Assembly: GCF_016107305.1 (NCBI RefSeq)
Contig: NZ_RCVR01000043.1
Coordinates: 1-38,123, forward strand
DNA: 38,123 nt
Direction of reading: 5' to 3'
Source: Roseomonas sp. KE2513
Lineage (GTDB): Bacteria > Pseudomonadota > Alphaproteobacteria > Acetobacterales > Acetobacteraceae
Shown: positions 17,098 to 25,300 of the stretch, one piece after another
Numbering within the stretch: the first letter of the stretch is position 1
Layout: the number at the start of each line of letters is the position of its first letter
Program-made: the position numbers and the translations under genes
Notes under the pieces: model-generated
The model's input: only the letters and a program-made list of their open reading frames with translations
Told to the model about the DNA's origin: nothing
Database searches by the model: none

Positions 17098-18333
17098 TCA
17101 AGACGCTGGTTGCGCCGCCTTCAGGAAGGAGCGCAGGTTCACGCTCTCATCCGCCGCGGCCTCAGGCGTAATGCCCGCAGGCGAGGCCACGAGCTTGCGC
17201 GCCGTGAGGTGCTCACCGGGCTTGTTCACCGTGTCCACCGCGATCAGACGGCCAGCCCGGAAGTAGTAGATGCCGAAGCGGCCTGAATCCGTCCTACCGC
17301 GGATGACGTGCCGGTCATATCCCGCGACGAGGCCGGCCATCTGAAGCTTCAGCTCGTACTGGTCGGACCAGAACCAGGGCACCACCGGATGCTCCTCGGC
17401 TCGCCCGGCCACGGCCTTCCCGGCCGCGCGGCCCTGGTCCGTCGCGTTCTGGATGGATTCCAGGCGGAGCACCGCCGCTCCCTGCCGCGTCGCCGCGCAG
17501 TCGCCGGCCGCAAGCACCTCCGGCTCATTCGTACGGCCGCAGGCATCCACGATGATTGCCGTCTGGTCACAGGCCAGGCCGGACGCCACGGCCAGTTCCC
17601 CGTTCGGGATGGCGCCGGCCGCGACGAGGACGAGGTTTGCCGGGCGCGAGACATGGTCGGTGCTCTCCACCGACGTCACCCGGCCAGCCTCGCCGAGGAG
17701 GCGGGTCGCCTGCACGCCCGTGACGACCTCCACGCCCCGGCTGCGATGGGCCTCGGTGACGAAGGCCGCGAGCGGCGGGGCAGCGGCGCGGGAGAGGAGG
17801 CGGTCCGAAGCCTCAAGGACGGTGACCTGGCAGCCGGCCGTGACGAGGGTGGAGGCGACCTCCAGCCCGATATAGCCACCGCCGACCACGACGGCCCGCT
17901 CCGCCGTCCTCATGGCGGCGAGCAGCTGGCGCGCGTCGGCGAGCGAGCGCAGCGTGTAGACCCCGTCCAGATCGGCGCCGGGGAGCGAAAGGGTGCGGGC
18001 CCTGCTGCCCGTGGCGAAGGCCAGTCGATCGAAGCGGTGCTCCGTCCCATCCGCCAGCACCACCGCCCGGCCACGCCTGTCCACCGCCGTGGCAGCGGTG
18101 CCGAGATGGAGCTTGATCCGGTACTCCTCGTAGAAGCCCGCGCTCCGGAGGGGCAGGGTAGCATCGTCCACCTTGCCGGAGAGATAGCCCTTGGAAAGGG
18201 GAGGGCGCTGATAGGGCAGCTCCGCCTCGTCGCCGAGGATGGCGATCGGGCCCTCGTAGCCGCTCTCCCGCGCGCTCACCGCGATCTGCACCCCGGCGTA
18301 GGACGCGCCGAGGACGACGAGGCCGTCGCTCAC
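17098..18333 (-). CDS. Ferredoxin reductase of dioxygenase system
   Basis: This 411-residue FAD/NAD(P)H reductase is of the rhodocoxin/putidaredoxin-reductase type. The FAD Rossmann motif is VVLGASYAGVQIA at residues 6-18. The NADH-binding motif is VVVGGGYIGLEVASTL at about 145-160. The third FAD motif is LAAGDCAATRQG at about 272-283, and a C-terminal interface domain closes the protein. It passes electrons from NADH to the [2Fe-2S] ferredoxin encoded just upstream; the ferredoxin stop overlaps its GTG start (GTGA). The likely final acceptor is the Rieske dioxygenase encoded at 22465-25200. The open frame extends to 18939, but that part overlaps the ferredoxin gene and is not used. Confidence 0.9.
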   Translation of the reverse strand: MSDGLVVLGASYAGVQIAVSARESGYEGPIAILGDEAELPYQRPPLSKGYLSGKVDDATLPLRSAGFYEEYRIKLHLGTAATAVDRRGRAVVLADGTEHRFDRLAFATGSRARTLSLPGADLDGVYTLRSLADARQLLAAMRTAERAVVVGGGYIGLEVASTLVTAGCQVTVLEASDRLLSRAAAPPLAAFVTEAHRSRGVEVVTGVQATRLLGEAGRVTSVESTDHVSRPANLVLVAAGAIPNGELAVASGLACDQTAIIVDACGRTNEPEVLAAGDCAATRQGAAVLRLESIQNATDQGRAAGKAVAGRAEEHPVVPWFWSDQYELKLQMAGLVAGYDRHVIRGRTDSGRFGIYYFRAGRLIAVDTVNKPGEHLTARKLVASPAGITPEAAADESVNLRSFLKAAQPAS

Positions 18334-18653
18334 GACTGCGTCTCGGGGATTTGTACCCGCAGCCCGTTCAGGTCGTCCGTCACCTCGATCTGGCAGCTCA
18401 GCCGGCTCCCCGGACGACGCTCGGCGGCGGTGTTGGAGAGCATGTCCTCCTCGTCCTCGCTCGGCGGGTCCAGCCGGTCGACCCACTCCGGGTCCACATA
18501 GACGTGGCAGGTCGCGCAGGAGAGCACGCCGCCGCACTCGGCCTCGATACCGCGGACACCGTTCTGGATGGCACCATGCATGACGGAGCGGCCCTGCGGC
18601 ACCTCCACCTTGCGTTCGGATCCGTCGGTGGCGACGTAGGTCACTTCGGGCAT
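18330..18653 (-). CDS. [2Fe-2S] ferredoxin, adrenodoxin type
   Basis: This is a 107-residue plant/vertebrate-type ferredoxin. The cluster ligands are C40, C46, C49 and C87, in the pattern C-x5-C-x2-C-x37-C, within ECGGVLSCATCHVYV and RLSCQIEV. That pattern is typical of adrenodoxin/putidaredoxin-like proteins that serve oxygenases. It is co-transcribed with the reductase. The pair completes the electron chain for the window's two-subunit Rieske dioxygenase, which has no ferredoxin gene next to it. A cytochrome P450 partner is an alternative, but no P450 is in the window. Confidence 0.93.
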   Translation of the reverse strand: MPEVTYVATDGSERKVEVPQGRSVMHGAIQNGVRGIEAECGGVLSCATCHVYVDPEWVDRLDPPSEDEEDMLSNTAAERRPGSRLSCQIEVTDDLNGLRVQIPETQS

Positions 18654-18767
18654 TCCTGCTCCCTTTCACGTTCCGGTGCGTCCGAACCAGGCCTGCCGGA
18701 CGCGGCTTGGCCCCTTCGGCGTCGAACCGCTCGGTGGCATCATGAGGCCCCAGGCGGGGATGGTTGG

Positions 18768-18784
18768 TGTCCGTTGTGCGGACA
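18768..18784. promoter_or_regulatory. Palindromic operator TGTCCG-N5-CGGACA
   Basis: A perfect dyad TGTCCG-TTGTG-CGGACA lies between the divergent ferredoxin and IclR genes. It would sit just downstream of the predicted ferredoxin transcription start. The same dyad occurs at 21935 and 25301 and, with two changes, at 29208. The adjacent IclR protein is the natural candidate to bind it, which would mean autoregulation plus regulation of the ferredoxin genes. Confidence 0.65.
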
Positions 18785-18798
18785 TCAATCTCATGAAC

Positions 18799-18828
18799 AC
18801 TATAGGGAAGCTTTGGGGGAGCAATCAA
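18799..18828 (-). promoter_or_regulatory. Predicted promoter of ferredoxin operon
   Basis: Reading the minus strand, TTGATT (18828-18823) and TATAGT (18804-18799) are separated by 18 bases. Transcription would start near 18792, placing the IclR-type operator at about +8 to +24. Confidence 0.5.
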
Positions 18829-18835
18829 GTTGAGT

Positions 18836-19627
18836 ATGTCCACTAACACCGCCGAGGCCGGAGAGGGCGAAAGCGTCCGCGCCGTGCAGCGTGCCGTTGC
18901 CATCCTCAAGGCCTTCACGAGCGAGCGCCCGCGCCTCACCGTCGTGGAACTCCAGCGCTTGACCGGGATCAGCCGTCCGACCCTCTACCGGCTCCTGCAG
19001 ACCCTCATCTCCAGTGGCCTGGTCCAGGCCTCGGGCGAGCCGCAGCGCTTCGGGCTGGGACCGGCCGTGATGTCCCTGGCCCATGTCTGGACCTCCGAGA
19101 TCGACGTGGCGGCCATCGCCCGGCCCGTCCTGGAGCGCCTGCGCGACGTGACCGGGGAAACCGCCGCGCTATTCATCCTGAGGGGTGACAAGCGGCTCTG
19201 CATCCTTGAGATGCCGAGCCGGCAGGTCCTCAACATCACGCGCGGCGTCGGCGAGACGGAGCACATCAGCCGGGGGGCTAGCGGCAAGGCGATCCTCGCG
19301 CATGTGATGGAGGACGATGCCATGGCCCAGTCGATCTGGCGGTCGCTCCCGGCGGAGGTGAACCGCGCCAAGCTGACAGCCGACCTGCAGCGCTGCCGCG
19401 AGGAGGGGATGGCGATCAGCCTCGGCGAGGTCTTCCGCGGCGCCGTCGCCATCGCCGCCCCCTTCTTCGGCGCGGGGCAGCAGGTGGCCGGCTCGGTCGG
19501 GCTGTTCGGGCCGGAGGCGCGCATCGACCCGGCCCAGGCCCGGCATTTCGGCCAACTGGCGATCGAGGCGGCGAACGAGATCACAGTGGCACTTGGCGGG
19601 GTGCCACCGGCCCTGAAGGCCCGATAG
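18836..19627 (+). CDS. IclR-family transcriptional regulator
   Basis: This IclR-type regulator has about 263 residues. The N-terminal winged helix-turn-helix (about 15-75) includes AVQRAVAILKAF, LTVVELQRLTGISRPTLYRLLQTL and GLVQASG. The effector domain has the usual SRGASGKAILAH and EVFRGAVAIAAPFF segments. A TTG at 18830 is also in frame and has better spacing from GGGGGAG; the ATG at 18836 would leave a 15-base gap. The gene is divergent from the ferredoxin operon, with a TGTCCG-N5-CGGACA dyad between. IclR proteins often control aromatic catabolism (PcaR, PcaU and PobR types), as activators or repressors. Which applies here cannot be read from sequence. Confidence 0.93.
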   Translation: MSTNTAEAGEGESVRAVQRAVAILKAFTSERPRLTVVELQRLTGISRPTLYRLLQTLISSGLVQASGEPQRFGLGPAVMSLAHVWTSEIDVAAIARPVLERLRDVTGETAALFILRGDKRLCILEMPSRQVLNITRGVGETEHISRGASGKAILAHVMEDDAMAQSIWRSLPAEVNRAKLTADLQRCREEGMAISLGEVFRGAVAIAAPFFGAGQQVAGSVGLFGPEARIDPAQARHFGQLAIEAANEITVALGGVPPALKAR

Positions 19628-19673
19628 ACCCGAGCGCCTGGCCTTCACAGGACGCCTGGATCGCCGCCCGCGC

Positions 19674-20657
19674 CTACTCCACCTGGGCGCCACTGGCTGC
19701 CACGATGGGCGCCCAGCGAGCCAGCTCCGCGCGCATGAACTGGCCCAGCTCGTCCGGGCTGGAGCCGACCACCTCCGCGCTCATCTCTGCCAGCTGCTCG
19801 GTCATGCCGGGGGCGCGGAGCGCGGTGACTGCCGCCTCATTCAATGCCCGGATGGCCTCCGCAGGGGTTCCCGCAGGGGCGAGGAGGGCGTTCCAGGTGG
19901 CCGCGGTGAAGCCGGGCAGGCCGGCCTCCGGCGCGCTCGGTACATCCAGCAGGGCGGGCAGGCGGCTGGCCGAGGCGACGAGCAGGGGCCGGACGCCGCC
20001 GGCGCGGATCTGCGAGATGACCCCGGGCAAGGTGTCGAATACCGCCGTGATCCGCCCCGCGACGAGGTCCTGCATGGCGGGCGCGGCCCCGCGATAGGGA
20101 ACGTGAACAGCCTGTCCGCCAGCCTGCCCGGCAAACATTTCCCCCATGAGGTGGCCGATGCCGCCAACGCCTTGCGACCCGTAGGTGACCGTGCCCGGCC
20201 GTGCACGGAGCGCGGCCGCGAGGTCGCCTGCCGTGCGATAGGGCTGGCCCGTGCCCACCACCACGACCCCGGGCACGGTGACGAGAAGGGAAACGGGCGC
20301 GAAGTCGCGGATGGGGTCGAATGGAAGGTTTCGGTAGAGCGCCGGGTTGATGGCGTGGGTGGAAACCGTCGCCATCAGCATCGTGTAGCCGTCCGGCCTT
20401 GCCTTCGCGACGAGGTCCGATCCGACGCTGCCGCCGGCACCGCCCCGGTTGTCCACCACCACCGGCTGGCCAAGACGTTCCCCCATGCGGGAGGCGACAA
20501 GCCGCGCGACGATGTCGGTGCCGCCACCCGCCGCGAAGGGGACGACCAGCCGCACGGGATGGTCCGGGAACTCGGCCCTGGCATGGGCAGCCGGAAGCGA
20601 CAGGCCCATCAAGGCGGCACAGGCCAGCAGCAGTCGTCGGGAAGAGCGGCGGCACAT
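19674..20657 (-). CDS. Bug/TctC-type solute-binding protein
   Basis: This is a periplasmic binding protein of about 327 residues. I chose the ATG at 20657 because AAGGAG lies 9 bases before it; an ATG at 20675 would add six residues but has worse spacing. The signal peptide is CRRSSRRLLLACAALMGLSL, cleaved near AHARA. Family marks are VRLVVPFAAGGGTDIVARL, DNRGGAGGSVGSDLVAKARPDG and VHVPYRGAAPAMQDLVAG. It is convergent with the IclR gene, with a gap of only 46 bases. A dyad GTTGAC-ATT-ATCAAC overlaps its predicted -10 box. Confidence 0.9.
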   Translation of the reverse strand: MCRRSSRRLLLACAALMGLSLPAAHARAEFPDHPVRLVVPFAAGGGTDIVARLVASRMGERLGQPVVVDNRGGAGGSVGSDLVAKARPDGYTMLMATVSTHAINPALYRNLPFDPIRDFAPVSLLVTVPGVVVVGTGQPYRTAGDLAAALRARPGTVTYGSQGVGGIGHLMGEMFAGQAGGQAVHVPYRGAAPAMQDLVAGRITAVFDTLPGVISQIRAGGVRPLLVASASRLPALLDVPSAPEAGLPGFTAATWNALLAPAGTPAEAIRALNEAAVTALRAPGMTEQLAEMSAEVVGSSPDELGQFMRAELARWAPIVAASGAQVE

Positions 20658-20692
20658 GGTCGTGGTCTCCTTCATCGCCTCAGCGGGATGAA

Positions 20693-20726
20693 GTTGACAT
20701 TATCAACTATCAGGCTGCCCGGACAA
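20693..20726 (-). promoter_or_regulatory. Promoter overlapped by GTTGAC-type dyad
   Basis: On the minus strand TTGTCC (20726-20721) and GATAAT (20704-20699) are spaced by 16 bases, a good promoter for the Bug gene. The dyad GTTGAC-ATT-ATCAAC at 20693-20707 covers the -10 box completely, the layout of a repressor site. Confidence 0.55.
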
Positions 20727-20834
20727 TGGCGTTGATTTCAGACTTGGACCCGCCACCAATGCGATGGCTGCCGGCGATAGCGGCTGACGAGACGGCGATG
20801 GAGCCAGGCAGGGTGCCGCCCGGCCCCACACGCA

Positions 20835-21815
20835 TCACTCTGGCTGGAACCCTGCGGCGTGCAGGATCTCGGTATTCCGCTTGACGTCCGCCTCGATGAA
20901 GGCAGCGAACTCCGCCGGGGTCTCCGTCACCGGCTCGTTCCCCAGCGCCGCCAGCCGCTCCACGACGGTGGGGTCCCTCATGCCGGCGTTCAGCGCCTCG
21001 TTCACGCGCTGTACGATCTCCGCCGGCAGGCCGCGCGGTCCCCAGACGCCGTACCAGGAGGCGAATTCCAGGCCCGGCATGCCGCTCTCGGCCGCGGTGG
21101 GAATCTCGGGGGCAATTGGGCTCCGGTGCGCGCTCGTCACGGCCAGCGCCTTCAGGCGTCCATCCCGCACATGCGGCAGGGCTGCGCTCATCGGGTCGAT
21201 CATCAGCTGCACCTGGCCGGCGATGAGGTCAGTCAGCGCGGGGCCCGATCCGCGATAGGGCACGACGAGAAGGTCCAGCCCGGCCCGGCGATTGAAGTCG
21301 AGCACGGCGAGATGGTTCGCGGCGCCGAAGGCGGAGAGCCCGAAGGAGAAGTTCGACGGCTTGGCCCAAAGGGCCGGCAGCATCTCGGCGATGGTCCGGC
21401 CGGGAACCGAGGGGTTTGCCAGCACCAGGAGCGGGCCCTCGCCGAGCCGCGCGATCGGCGTGAAATCGCCCACCGGATCGTAGGGCACGTTCCGGAGCAC
21501 TTGGCGCCCCATGACATGCACGCTCGGCGCGGCGAGCAAGGTGTAACCATCGGGCGCGGCCGCCCGGACCGCCTCGGCGCCGACGGATCCGCTCGCGCCC
21601 GAGCGGTTCTCCACAACCGTGGTCACGCCCAGTCGCTCGCCCAGCTTTTGGGCCGCGAGCCGCCCCATGATGTCGGCCGGGCCGCCGGGCGGATAGGGAA
21701 CAACAACCCGGATCGTGCGCTGCGGCCAGGGCTCGGCCGCCTGGGCCGAGAGAGGCAGGATCAACCCGAGGGCAAGCGCCAACCGGCGCATCATCGTTCG
21801 TCTGGTCGCTTCCAT
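20835..21815 (-). CDS. Bug/TctC-type solute-binding protein
   Basis: This 326-residue binding protein has a clear signal peptide, MEATRRTMMRRLALALGLIL, ending near SAQAA. GAGGA lies 4 bases before the ATG at 21815. Family marks are IRVVVPYPPGGPADIMGRL, ENRSGASGSVGAEAVRAAAPDG and LVVPYRGSGPALTDLIAGQ. Upstream are a perfect TGTCCG-N5-CGGACA dyad (21935-21951) and a GTGGAT-ACA-GTCAAC site (21981-21995). It is therefore likely to be co-regulated with the dioxygenase operon, which carries the same pair of sites. It may supply the dioxygenase substrate (inference). Confidence 0.9.
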   Translation of the reverse strand: MEATRRTMMRRLALALGLILPLSAQAAEPWPQRTIRVVVPYPPGGPADIMGRLAAQKLGERLGVTTVVENRSGASGSVGAEAVRAAAPDGYTLLAAPSVHVMGRQVLRNVPYDPVGDFTPIARLGEGPLLVLANPSVPGRTIAEMLPALWAKPSNFSFGLSAFGAANHLAVLDFNRRAGLDLLVVPYRGSGPALTDLIAGQVQLMIDPMSAALPHVRDGRLKALAVTSAHRSPIAPEIPTAAESGMPGLEFASWYGVWGPRGLPAEIVQRVNEALNAGMRDPTVVERLAALGNEPVTETPAEFAAFIEADVKRNTEILHAAGFQPE

Positions 21816-21934
21816 TGCTTCCTCGCTGTGCTCACCTGCCGAACTCCGGAGCCGGCCTGCCGGGAGCTACCGCGAGAAGCGTCCCGGAGAACCGGAATCC
21901 AGCGGTCGATCCACCTGCTGGCAGGCATCCGGTC

Positions 21935-21951
21935 TGTCCGTTAAGCGGACA
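21935..21951. promoter_or_regulatory. Palindromic operator TGTCCG-N5-CGGACA
   Basis: TGTCCG-TTAAG-CGGACA is a perfect dyad, extended by one more base pair on each side (C and G). It lies 120 bases before the start codon of the Bug gene at 21815. The 426-base gap 21816-22241 holds this site, the site at 21981, and the hairpin at 22138; no gene is seen in it. Confidence 0.65.
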
Positions 21952-21980
21952 GCGTTCCGCTTTGCAGAAAAAGCCAAGCC

Positions 21981-21995
21981 GTGGATACAGTCAAC
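21981..21995. promoter_or_regulatory. GTTGAC-type site, possible -35 region
   Basis: On the minus strand the site reads GTTGAC-TGT-ATCCAC. TTGACT may be the -35 box, with TTTTCT 17 bases on as -10; transcription would start near 21959, with the IclR-type dyad at about +8. The same GTTGNC-N3-RTCCAC form occurs before the dioxygenase and ThDP genes. Confidence 0.45.
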
Positions 21996-22137
21996 CATCA
22001 AGAAGTGCGCCACCCGCACTTGGATGCGGAGTGCCAATCGCCCTGTGACACGCCCGGCCGTCACACCCGTCAGCGTGGCCGGCGCAGCCCTACTTTCCTG
22101 CGGGCGAGGAGCCGAACGGGAGGGCCAGTAACAACTC

Positions 22138-22171
22138 GGCCCCGCCGCGCGGATGACCGCGCGGCGGGGCC
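22138..22171 (-). terminator. Strong GC hairpin after dioxygenase operon
   Basis: GGCCCCGCCGCGCGG and its exact complement form a 15-bp perfect stem with a 4-base loop (ATGA). It begins 70 bases after the last gene of the minus-strand dioxygenase operon (stop at 22242). The following minus-strand bases include GTTGTTACT, a weak T-rich stretch. Termination of the operon is the simplest role. Confidence 0.7.
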
Positions 22172-22241
22172 GGACGAGTTCGGCGCGGCACCCTCGCTGT
22201 GGTGAACGAAGGCCCCTGGAGAAGCGAGCCTCCGTCAGGTG

Positions 22242-22436
22242 TTACTGCGAGACGGTCTCGACGACCTGCTCCGCGTGGCAGAGCTCCTCCTCGCCCTCCA
22301 TGGAGGGGTCACTCGGAGAGGAGACGTAGCGGACCATCACCCACATGCCGTCCTCCATGTTCTCCACCACCTCGCATAGGCTGCCGTTCTTGAGGCGGAT
22401 GGTGTCGCCCGGCTTCAGGTCGAAGATGTTCACCAT
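22242..22436 (-). CDS. Small acidic protein of dioxygenase operon
   Basis: This 64-residue protein is not one I recognise. The ATG at 22436 has GAGGGT 8 bases upstream. The N-terminal part (FDLKPGDTIRLKNGSLCEVVENMEDGMWVMVRYV) alternates hydrophobic and polar residues and has GD and NG turns, like a small SH3/KOW-type beta barrel. The C-terminal part is acidic (EGEEELCHAEQVVETV). It has two Cys but no known cofactor motif. It is the last gene of the operon after the dioxygenase beta subunit, with a gap of 28 bases. A role in assembly or control of the oxygenase is possible, but this rests on position only. Confidence 0.7.
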   Translation of the reverse strand: MVNIFDLKPGDTIRLKNGSLCEVVENMEDGMWVMVRYVSSPSDPSMEGEEELCHAEQVVETVSQ

Positions 22437-22464
22437 GTCGGTTACCCTCTATTCGCCGGCCCGG

Positions 22465-23031
22465 TCAGAAGAAGACCGTCAGATTCTTCGCAAGCAGGAC
22501 GTTCTGGTCGAGGATAATCTCGCGCTTCGCAACCTGCCAGCTATCCCCGTGCCGGCGGAGCACGTCCGTGCGCTTCCCGACGAGGGTGTAGGTCTCGTGC
22601 TCGACCCGGTTCTGATAAACGAGGAAGCGGCTCTTCACCGTCACTTCCTTTGCCTCCTCGGGGGAGGGATTGGCCTGGAGAAGCTGGACGTTGGTGATCA
22701 TGTGGCAGATGCGCGAGAGCGGCTCCTCGGCGTAGTGCACGCCGGTCAGGATCTGCTCCACCCGCTTGGTCAGCGTCCACTTGTCCTCGTCGAACCAGCT
22801 GATGCCCGAACCGAGCTTCGTGTTCTCACGCTCGGCGTGCTGGCCGAACTTCACGTTGCGGCGCATTGGCATGAAATAGACGATGTCCTCCGCGAGAAGG
22901 TCCAGCCACTCCTCGAAGCGCCGCTCGTCCAGCAGGTCGACCTCGGCGTAGAGGAACTCCTCGACTTCCTGCTTCAGCTCGTACCAAGCCAAGCTCCGCT
23001 TGGGGCGGCTGGCCGCCATTACCTCGCTCAT
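22465..23031 (-). CDS. Ring-hydroxylating dioxygenase beta subunit
   Basis: This 188-residue small subunit of an aromatic-ring-hydroxylating dioxygenase has the cone-shaped cystatin/NTF2-like fold. Typical segments are VEEFLYAEVDLLDERRFEEWLDLLAEDIVYFMPMRRN, SRICHMITNVQLLQ and RREIILDQNVL-like ends (here AKREIILDQNVLLAKNLTVFF). Length is normal. The subunit carries no metal and builds the alpha3-beta3 hexamer with the alpha subunit encoded at 23851-25200. The dehydrogenase gene between the two subunits is a less common order; alpha and beta are usually adjacent. Confidence 0.92.
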   Translation of the reverse strand: MSEVMAASRPKRSLAWYELKQEVEEFLYAEVDLLDERRFEEWLDLLAEDIVYFMPMRRNVKFGQHAERENTKLGSGISWFDEDKWTLTKRVEQILTGVHYAEEPLSRICHMITNVQLLQANPSPEEAKEVTVKSRFLVYQNRVEHETYTLVGKRTDVLRRHGDSWQVAKREIILDQNVLLAKNLTVFF

Positions 23032-23050
23032 GCGCTTCCGCTCCCTCTGC

Positions 23051-23842
23051 TCAAGCCCGCGGCTTCTGTGGAATGGGCCCGCCCTGGTGGGCGAAGCAGC
23101 CCACGTCGATCACCGTCCCCGAGATCGCGGTTGCGTCCTCCGAGAGGAGGAAGGCGACCGCCCGGGCGAGATCCTCGCCGGTCGCAACACGCCCGGCGGC
23201 CGTGCCGGGCGCGCCGCGGCCGAAGCTGCTCTCGTCCCCGCACACGCGACCGAGGCTCATCCCGCTCACGATGCCACCACCACCCGGGATTACCGTGTTC
23301 ACCCGGACCTTGTCGTGGAAGTGGTCGTAGGCGAGCGCCATGGTGAGGGTGTGGACCGCACCCTTGCTGGCCGCGTAGGCGGCCATGTTGGGCTTGCCGT
23401 AGCCGGCGCCGGAGCCGACGTTTACGATGGATCCGCTACCCTGCCGGATCATGTGCGGCAGCACCGCGCGGGCGCAGAGGTAAGGCCCCTTCACGTTCAC
23501 CGCCATTATCCGGTCCCACAGGGCCTCGTCCGTGTCCAGCACGGTGCCCAGCGGGCCGATAGCGGCGTTATTCACCAGCGCATCGATCCGGCCGAAGCGC
23601 TGCACTGCCACGTCTACGACGCGCTGCACCTCTTCCGCCCGCGTGACGTCGGCCTCGAGCACCTCGGCGTCGTGGCCGCGTCGCGCCAGCTCCTCCCGGA
23701 GCCCGGGAATGGCGTTCTCCGCCACGCTGGAGACCTGCCGGGCCTCCACGCCGAAGGCCACCACCTTGTGCCCGCGCCCGGCGAGCTCGAGGGTGATGGA
23801 CCGGCCGATCCCGAAGGTCCCGCCGGTCACGATGACAACCAT
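23051..23842 (-). CDS. Short-chain dehydrogenase, likely cis-diol type
   Basis: This 263-residue SDR has the NAD(P)-binding TGGTFGIG at residues 6-13, the NNAAIG motif and the catalytic YAASKG with an upstream VNVGSGAG Ser region. DVT in the adenine pocket (EADVT) is also present. Its place between the genes of the two dioxygenase subunits suggests it oxidises the cis-dihydrodiol made by that enzyme to a catechol-type diol, as BphB/BenD-class enzymes do. It starts 8 bases after the alpha subunit gene, so the operon order is alpha, SDR, beta, small protein. Gly-rich loop IPGGGGIVSG is a little unusual for the family. Confidence 0.88.
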   Translation of the reverse strand: MVVIVTGGTFGIGRSITLELAGRGHKVVAFGVEARQVSSVAENAIPGLREELARRGHDAEVLEADVTRAEEVQRVVDVAVQRFGRIDALVNNAAIGPLGTVLDTDEALWDRIMAVNVKGPYLCARAVLPHMIRQGSGSIVNVGSGAGYGKPNMAAYAASKGAVHTLTMALAYDHFHDKVRVNTVIPGGGGIVSGMSLGRVCGDESSFGRGAPGTAAGRVATGEDLARAVAFLLSEDATAISGTVIDVGCFAHQGGPIPQKPRA

Positions 23843-23850
23843 GGCGGCGC

Positions 23851-25200
23851 CTACTCGGCCGCGGCGGCGTGCTGGACGCCGTCGCGGCCCAGGATGATGT
23901 CCCAGTCGCTGTCGTTCAGGTAGCGGCTCCAGGCCCGGTAGTAGCCACGAGCCATCTCCTCCGTCATCTGCGTGCTGACGTTGCCCGGCACGAGGTCGTT
24001 CATCTTCGAGGTATTCATGGACTGCTGGTAGTTGAACGGGTAGCGCCGCGCGATCGTGCCCATGCTGGCCCGTGTCGCGTAGAGCCAGTTCTCCATGTCG
24101 TCCTGCTCGGTCATGCCGGCCGGGCCAGAATAGCGCATGTAGTAGTGGCGCAGGTATTCCTTCACCTGGGCCGGTGCGTCGGCGTCCACCAGGAAGAAGC
24201 GCCAGGCCTCCGTCTCCGTCGGGCTATGCGGGTGCCAGGAGCAGAGGCCGCGCGGCTGGCGGCCGTGATAGGAGGTGTTGGGGAAGATCGTGCCCGTGAA
24301 GGGAAGCAGGCGCGCCTGCTCGCCCAGGCGGCGCTTCCGCTCCTCGAAGCAGTGGCGGAAATACTCCTCAATCTCGGGGTCGCTGAGGAAGGAGTTCACA
24401 TACTCGTTCCCCTCGGGCGCGATGGCGCTGTGCACGCCGTGGCCCTGCATGAAGCTGACCCAGATGTGCTTCGCCTTGGCCAGCTCGTCGTCGCGGCGGC
24501 CCTTCACGCCAGCGGCGGCGCTAGGGCCGATGCCGATCAGGTCCACCGATCGGTGGCTGGGATTGTGGTAGGTGTCGCCGAGGAAGTTCTCGGCGGCGAG
24601 CTTCCAGTTGGCGGGAATGATCCACTTGTGGACGCCGATGACCTCGGAGCCGCCCTCGCGCCCGTCCCGGCAGTCCAGCGCCTGATCGATATGCTGCTTG
24701 GCATCGCCGAGATAGGTGAAGAAGTCCGGCGCCTGCGCGTCCCAGGAGGCCCAAACCGTGCCCTTGTACTTCACCAGCCGCGGCACCTCGATCAGCGAGT
24801 GCTCGGAGCGGTCCAGCACGCCGTCGTAGAGCGACTTGTAGAGCGGGACGCCCTGCAGCTTGCCGTCCGTGGCGTAGGTCCAGCTGTGGTAGGGACAGGT
24901 GAAGAGCGAGGTGTTGCCCTGCTCATAGCGGCAGACCTTCATGCCGCGGTGGCGGCAGGAGTTCAGGAAGACGTGGACCTCGCCCTTCTTGTCGCGGCAG
25001 AGGATGACGGACTCCTCGCCCATCCGCGAGGTGAAGAAGTCGCCGGGGTTCGGGATCTGGCTCTCATGCCCGACGAAGAGCCAGGCGCGGGTGAAGAGCT
25101 TCTCCAGCTCGAGCTGATAGACCTTCGGGTCCACGAAGATGTCGCGGCTGATGAAGCCGCGCTGGCTGTCGACCCACTGGTTGGAGGCGGCGTCACTCAT
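23851..25200 (-). CDS. Rieske ring-hydroxylating dioxygenase alpha subunit
   Basis: This 449-residue large subunit adds O2 to an aromatic ring. The Rieske [2Fe-2S] ligands are C82 and H84 (CRHRG) and C102 and H105 (CPYHSW). The mononuclear iron site is ENFLGDTYHNPSH, with D209, H212 and H216. The two His are separated by three residues here, against four in naphthalene dioxygenase. The start at 25200 has GGGAGAG upstream; the open frame to 25296 lacks support. Electrons should come from the ferredoxin/reductase pair at 17098-18653. An IclR-type dyad lies about 100 bases upstream. The length and beta subunit fit benzoate-, phenylpropionate- or biphenyl-type enzymes; the substrate is open. Confidence 0.93.
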   Translation of the reverse strand: MSDAASNQWVDSQRGFISRDIFVDPKVYQLELEKLFTRAWLFVGHESQIPNPGDFFTSRMGEESVILCRDKKGEVHVFLNSCRHRGMKVCRYEQGNTSLFTCPYHSWTYATDGKLQGVPLYKSLYDGVLDRSEHSLIEVPRLVKYKGTVWASWDAQAPDFFTYLGDAKQHIDQALDCRDGREGGSEVIGVHKWIIPANWKLAAENFLGDTYHNPSHRSVDLIGIGPSAAAGVKGRRDDELAKAKHIWVSFMQGHGVHSAIAPEGNEYVNSFLSDPEIEEYFRHCFEERKRRLGEQARLLPFTGTIFPNTSYHGRQPRGLCSWHPHSPTETEAWRFFLVDADAPAQVKEYLRHYYMRYSGPAGMTEQDDMENWLYATRASMGTIARRYPFNYQQSMNTSKMNDLVPGNVSTQMTEEMARGYYRAWSRYLNDSDWDIILGRDGVQHAAAAE

Positions 25201-25300
25201 CCCTGTCTCTCCCTTTCCCCGCTGGCTTCCGCCGGGTCGGAATCTCTCCCCGGTGCCGGGGCGGCGCGACGGCGGGCGGCCGCGCTGTCCGTTCAAACTG

